Below are positions 61,472-64,000 of a stretch of 64,000 nucleotides of DNA, piece by piece. Position 1 is the first letter of the stretch. Each line of letters opens with the position of its first letter. The stretch is taken from NCBI RefSeq assembly GCF_000025325.1, contig NC_013743.1, positions 806,001 to 870,000 of the forward strand, given 5' to 3'. The translations under genes were made by a program, and so were the position numbers. The notes under the pieces were generated by a model. The model ran no database searches. It saw only the letters and a list, made by a program, of their open reading frames with translations, and had not been told where the DNA came from. This DNA is from Haloterrigena turkmenica DSM 5511 (GTDB taxonomy: Archaea; Halobacteriota; Halobacteria; Halobacteriales; Natrialbaceae).

Positions 61472-62461
61472 ATGACCGCCAGCGATGACACGCTCTCGAC
61501 GCCGCGGGATCCTGACCCGGACGATCCCGTCGCCCCGGCCGCGCTGGTCCTCACCGCGGCGTTCGAGGACCCCCTCGACGAGCGCCGACCGTGGCTCGAG
61601 CGCTACGAGCTCACCGACGCCCTCGAGATTCCGGGCACCGACACGCCGGTCTACCTGACCGACGCGGGAATCGCCGTCACGACCACCGGAATCGGCAAGA
61701 GCGACGCGGCGACGACCGTTACCGCCCTGCTCGCGACCCCGGGGATCGACCTCGAATCGGCCTACGTGGTCTCCTGTGGTATCGCGGGGTCGTCGCCCGA
61801 GACCGCCGCGCTGGGGTCGGTCGCCGTCGCGGACGCGGTCGTCGACTGGGACCGAAAACACCGGTGGGATCACGGGTCGGTGGACGACGCCGGCGAACTC
61901 GACGAATCGACTGCCATCGGCGATTCCACCGATGAGCGCCCGATCGACCTGCTGGCCTACCGCCCGCGGGACTACGTCCACTGCCTCGAGGAGGCCCTCG
62001 TCGAGCGCGCGCTCGCGGCCGCCGGCGACGTCGACCTGCTCGAGAACGACGACGCTCGAGCGTACCAGCGGACGTATCCCGAAGCGCCCGATTCGGGACC
62101 GACCATCGAGCGCGGAACGACCGTCTGCGGCGACGAGTTCTGGCACGGCCCCCGCTACGCGCGGGAGGTAGCGGAGCTCTGCGAGGCCTACGGTGTCGGC
62201 CCCTACGTGACGACTCAGATGGAAGACGCCGCGACGGCGCGGGCGCTCGAGCGGTTCGGCCTGCGCGATCGGTATCTGAGCGTGCGGGCCGTCTCGAACT
62301 ACGATCGCCCGGCCCCCGGCGAGTCGGTCACCGAGAGCTTCGACGGCGATCCGGCGAGTCTCGCGCTGGCGATCGACAACGCCGCCCGCGTCGGGAGGAG
62401 GGTCGTCGAGGTACTGATCGAGACGGATCCGCTCGGAATCGGCGCAGAGCGCTCCGCGTAA
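61472..62461 (+). CDS. purine nucleoside permease/phosphorylase-fold protein (NUP family)
   Basis: The 329-residue protein is from ATG 61472 (MTASDDTLSTPRD). The NUP family (purine nucleoside permease; also viewed as a nucleoside phosphorylase fold) is seen in VLTAAFEDPLDERRPWLERY, TTTGIGKSDAATTVTALL, YVVSCGIAGSSPETAALGS and VTTQMEDAATARALERFG. No signal peptide is visible. Whether it transports or phosphorolyses nucleosides is open. Confidence 0.85.
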   Translation: MTASDDTLSTPRDPDPDDPVAPAALVLTAAFEDPLDERRPWLERYELTDALEIPGTDTPVYLTDAGIAVTTTGIGKSDAATTVTALLATPGIDLESAYVVSCGIAGSSPETAALGSVAVADAVVDWDRKHRWDHGSVDDAGELDESTAIGDSTDERPIDLLAYRPRDYVHCLEEALVERALAAAGDVDLLENDDARAYQRTYPEAPDSGPTIERGTTVCGDEFWHGPRYAREVAELCEAYGVGPYVTTQMEDAATARALERFGLRDRYLSVRAVSNYDRPAPGESVTESFDGDPASLALAIDNAARVGRRVVEVLIETDPLGIGAERSA

Positions 62462-62659
62462 CAGTAGATGGTAGCGCGATTTCTTTATTCGGATCTGCGG
62501 GGGAATACAGTCGGGAATTTCGGTAACCGTGTGTGCTTACTGACCGCCGGCGATTTTACCAGTTCCAAGAACTGTTCTTCTCAGCGTGCTGCACACAGAG
62601 CGTACAATCACCTTTTATGACAGACTAAACAGGTCGAGAAATTACGTGTGGTGTTTATT

Positions 62660-63016
62660 ATGATCGATGATGAAGAACACCTCGTAATGTCCGACCCAAC
62701 CGATCGCGAACGCGTCAGAGAACTCGGGGTCGAATTCGGCCCCCTCGCCCACCAGCTCAATCAGCACGAGTATCCGACGACGTGCGAAGAACTGGTCGAG
62801 GCATACGGGAGCGCGGTCCTCGGGTTCCAAAACGGCGAACAGACGCTTGCGGAGGTGCTGAGCCCGGTGCCTGAAGAGCAGTTCAATTCGGCTACGGAAG
62901 CCCGTGCAGCCATCTTCAGCAACGTTCCCGAAGGCGCCATCGGACGCAAAGGCTACAGTGATCGCACGCCGCCAGCGCTCGGTGAGCAAAGCGAAGAATC
63001 GGACGAATCGTTCTGA
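62660..63016 (+). CDS. DUF5789 family protein
   Basis: The 118-residue haloarchaeal protein has ELGVEFGPLAHQLNQHEYP, TTCEELVEAYGSAVLGFQNG, EQTLAEVLSPVPEEQF and a conserved GAIGRKGYSDRTPP near the C-terminus, matching DUF5789. Starts at 62648 (GTG), 62660 or 62687 are all in frame. The TATA-like TTTTATGAC near 62613-62621 makes one of the first two more likely. Function unknown. Confidence 0.82.
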   Translation: MIDDEEHLVMSDPTDRERVRELGVEFGPLAHQLNQHEYPTTCEELVEAYGSAVLGFQNGEQTLAEVLSPVPEEQFNSATEARAAIFSNVPEGAIGRKGYSDRTPPALGEQSEESDESF

Positions 63017-63202
63017 GTGCTCCTGAAAGACACATTCTCTGTATTCCGCATGCAGCTTTTTACAGCTACTGGAGAGATGAACAGCCGCACTGGCACCTAC
63101 TCGGCCCGTATTGAGCACCACTTTCACGCCCAACTTTGAGCAACGAATTCGGTTACCAACAACTGATACCGCTCCCGATCCGGTAACTCGCACCTGCGAA
63201 AG

Positions 63203-63799
63203 TCAGAGCACGCCGTCGTCTCGGAGCGCCTCGAGGGCGGCGACGACGTCCCCGCGCTCGTCGTCACGGACGGCCCGGCTCTGCTCGAGTTGCAGGCCGC
63301 CCGCACCGTCCCGCGAGAGCCAGTTGACGAAGTTGTTCGGACTGACGCCGGCGTAGGGGCCCGAGGAGACCGACTCGACGGGATCCGAAACTGCCGTCTC
63401 GAGGCGGTCACTGACGCGGCGTTTCGTCTCGGCGTCGGTGGCGCCGCCGACGAGCACGCGATCGTCGCCGAGGCCGTGGAAGCTGACGACCGTCTCGAAG
63501 CCTCGGTCGGCGATCTCGCCGAGCAGCGGATACGCCTCGGGGGAGAAGGCGCTCGAGGGCGGATGCCACAGCTCGAACGGCTTCCGCTGGTCGTCGTAGC
63601 CGAGACAGGCCCAGCAGCTGGCGGACGGGAGACGCGCCGTCAGTTCGACCGCCTGCTCGGCGGTCCAGGGCTCGACCTGGCCGCCGTGGGCGGCACAGAC
63701 CAGTACCTCGTCGTTTTCCCCGTCGTCGTACAGTAACTCGGTGTAGTGGCCGGTGTCGGTCTCCTCGAGTCGGTGGGTCCGAAACGTCGCTCGAGTCAC
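63203..63799 (-). CDS. poly-gamma-glutamate hydrolase family protein
   Basis: The 198-residue protein resembles the PGA-hydrolase (DUF867) family of zinc carboxypeptidase-like enzymes: CAAHGGQVEPWTAEQA (His/Glu zinc ligands), VSFHGLGDDRVLVGG (third His), and the C-terminal GVSPNNFVNWLSRDG with the expected Glu-rich QLEQSRAVRDD. Haloarchaea make poly-gamma-glutamate capsules in some genera, but the substrate here is not proven. Confidence 0.85.
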   Translation of the reverse strand: MTRATFRTHRLEETDTGHYTELLYDDGENDEVLVCAAHGGQVEPWTAEQAVELTARLPSASCWACLGYDDQRKPFELWHPPSSAFSPEAYPLLGEIADRGFETVVSFHGLGDDRVLVGGATDAETKRRVSDRLETAVSDPVESVSSGPYAGVSPNNFVNWLSRDGAGGLQLEQSRAVRDDERGDVVAALEALRDDGVL

Positions 63800-63840
63800 G
63801 ACGCCGGGTATGCGACCGACCGAAAAAATTCTCGGCCCGT

Positions 63841-64000
63841 CTAGAGCCAGCCGGCGAGGGTCGTCGCGAGCGACTCGGCCGTCAGGGCGCTGCCGACCAG
63901 TAGGACGAGCGCGACGAGCGCGAAGGCGACGTTTTCCTTCCTCGAGACGTCACCGTATCGGTTGACGGCGCCGATGAGTCCGAGGACGGTGACCGGCAGG
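63841..64000 (-). CDS. membrane protein, 3' end only (cut by window edge)
   Basis: Minus-strand frame open to the right edge and ending at TAG 63841-63843. The last 52 residues include LPVTVLGLIGAVNRYGDVSR, then a hydrophobic VAFALVALVLLVGSALTAES and TLAGWL. It is clearly a membrane protein with at least two helices in the visible part. The rest lies beyond the window; no family is assignable. Confidence 0.55.
   Translation of the reverse strand, partial: LPVTVLGLIGAVNRYGDVSRKENVAFALVALVLLVGSALTAESLATTLAGWL

Overview
The window looks like chromosome from a haloarchaeon, probably of the Natrialbaceae (Natrinema/Haloterrigena-like). This is inferred, not measured. The DNA is GC-rich, the proteins are acidic (Asp/Glu-rich, Lys-poor), many starts look leaderless with a TATA-like box about 26-30 bases upstream, and there are archaeal signatures: TFB, alpha-NAC, type II dehydroquinate synthase, MfnA, a bat-type HTH-10 regulator, the rod-determining factor RdfA and several haloarchaeal small zinc-finger families. 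I see no rRNA, tRNA, CRISPR array or intact insertion sequence.

Left part (1-33 kb) is mainly housekeeping. It starts with a 5'-truncated purB and a CPBP protease. A minus-strand lysine block follows: dapA-dapB-dapD, a frame-broken AbrB-like gene, lysA-dapF-dapE. DapC is not in the window. Next come htpX, a NYN-domain protein, a PUA protein, nac-trmI, ppsA, a bat-type regulator, a membrane glycosyltransferase, mfnA, metG (flanked by three copies of a dispersed repeat), a HAD phosphatase, a DUF6293-type regulator, two early shikimate genes (type II DHQ synthase and aroD), an RnfC-like protein, and an ACT-protein/homoserine dehydrogenase pair.

Middle part (33-49.6 kb) is accessory in character, with three AT-rich gene-poor gaps. 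It holds rdfA plus an archaea-specific SMC-related gene (cell-shape pair), then a roughly 10 kb catabolic island: IclR regulator, RraA-like aldolase, two MBL-fold hydrolases (one frame-broken), a Tat-exported TctC binding protein, a zinc alcohol/polyol dehydrogenase, TctB-TctA transporter, a GNAT acetyltransferase, a UspA protein, a uronate-dehydrogenase-like reductase, an MFS remnant and a PPC/DUF296 protein. The most interesting signal I found is two palindrome families: TTTCRAYANTATYGAAA and TTACA-N10-TGTAA. They recur together on both sides of this island, and one copy lies just upstream of the iclR promoter. I infer an IclR-type regulon for uptake and oxidation of an organic or sugar acid.

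Right part (49.6-64 kb) returns to core genes: TFB, an inosine/xanthosine triphosphatase, DUF7123, a HAD hydrolase, a tandem winged-helix regulator with a Tat-like N-terminus, SPFH (stomatin)-NfeD, pyruvate kinase, a SprT-like protein, a large Tat lipoprotein resembling a degenerate copper amine oxidase, a purine nucleoside permease/phosphorylase-fold protein, DUF5789, a poly-gamma-glutamate hydrolase family protein, and a membrane protein cut by the right edge.
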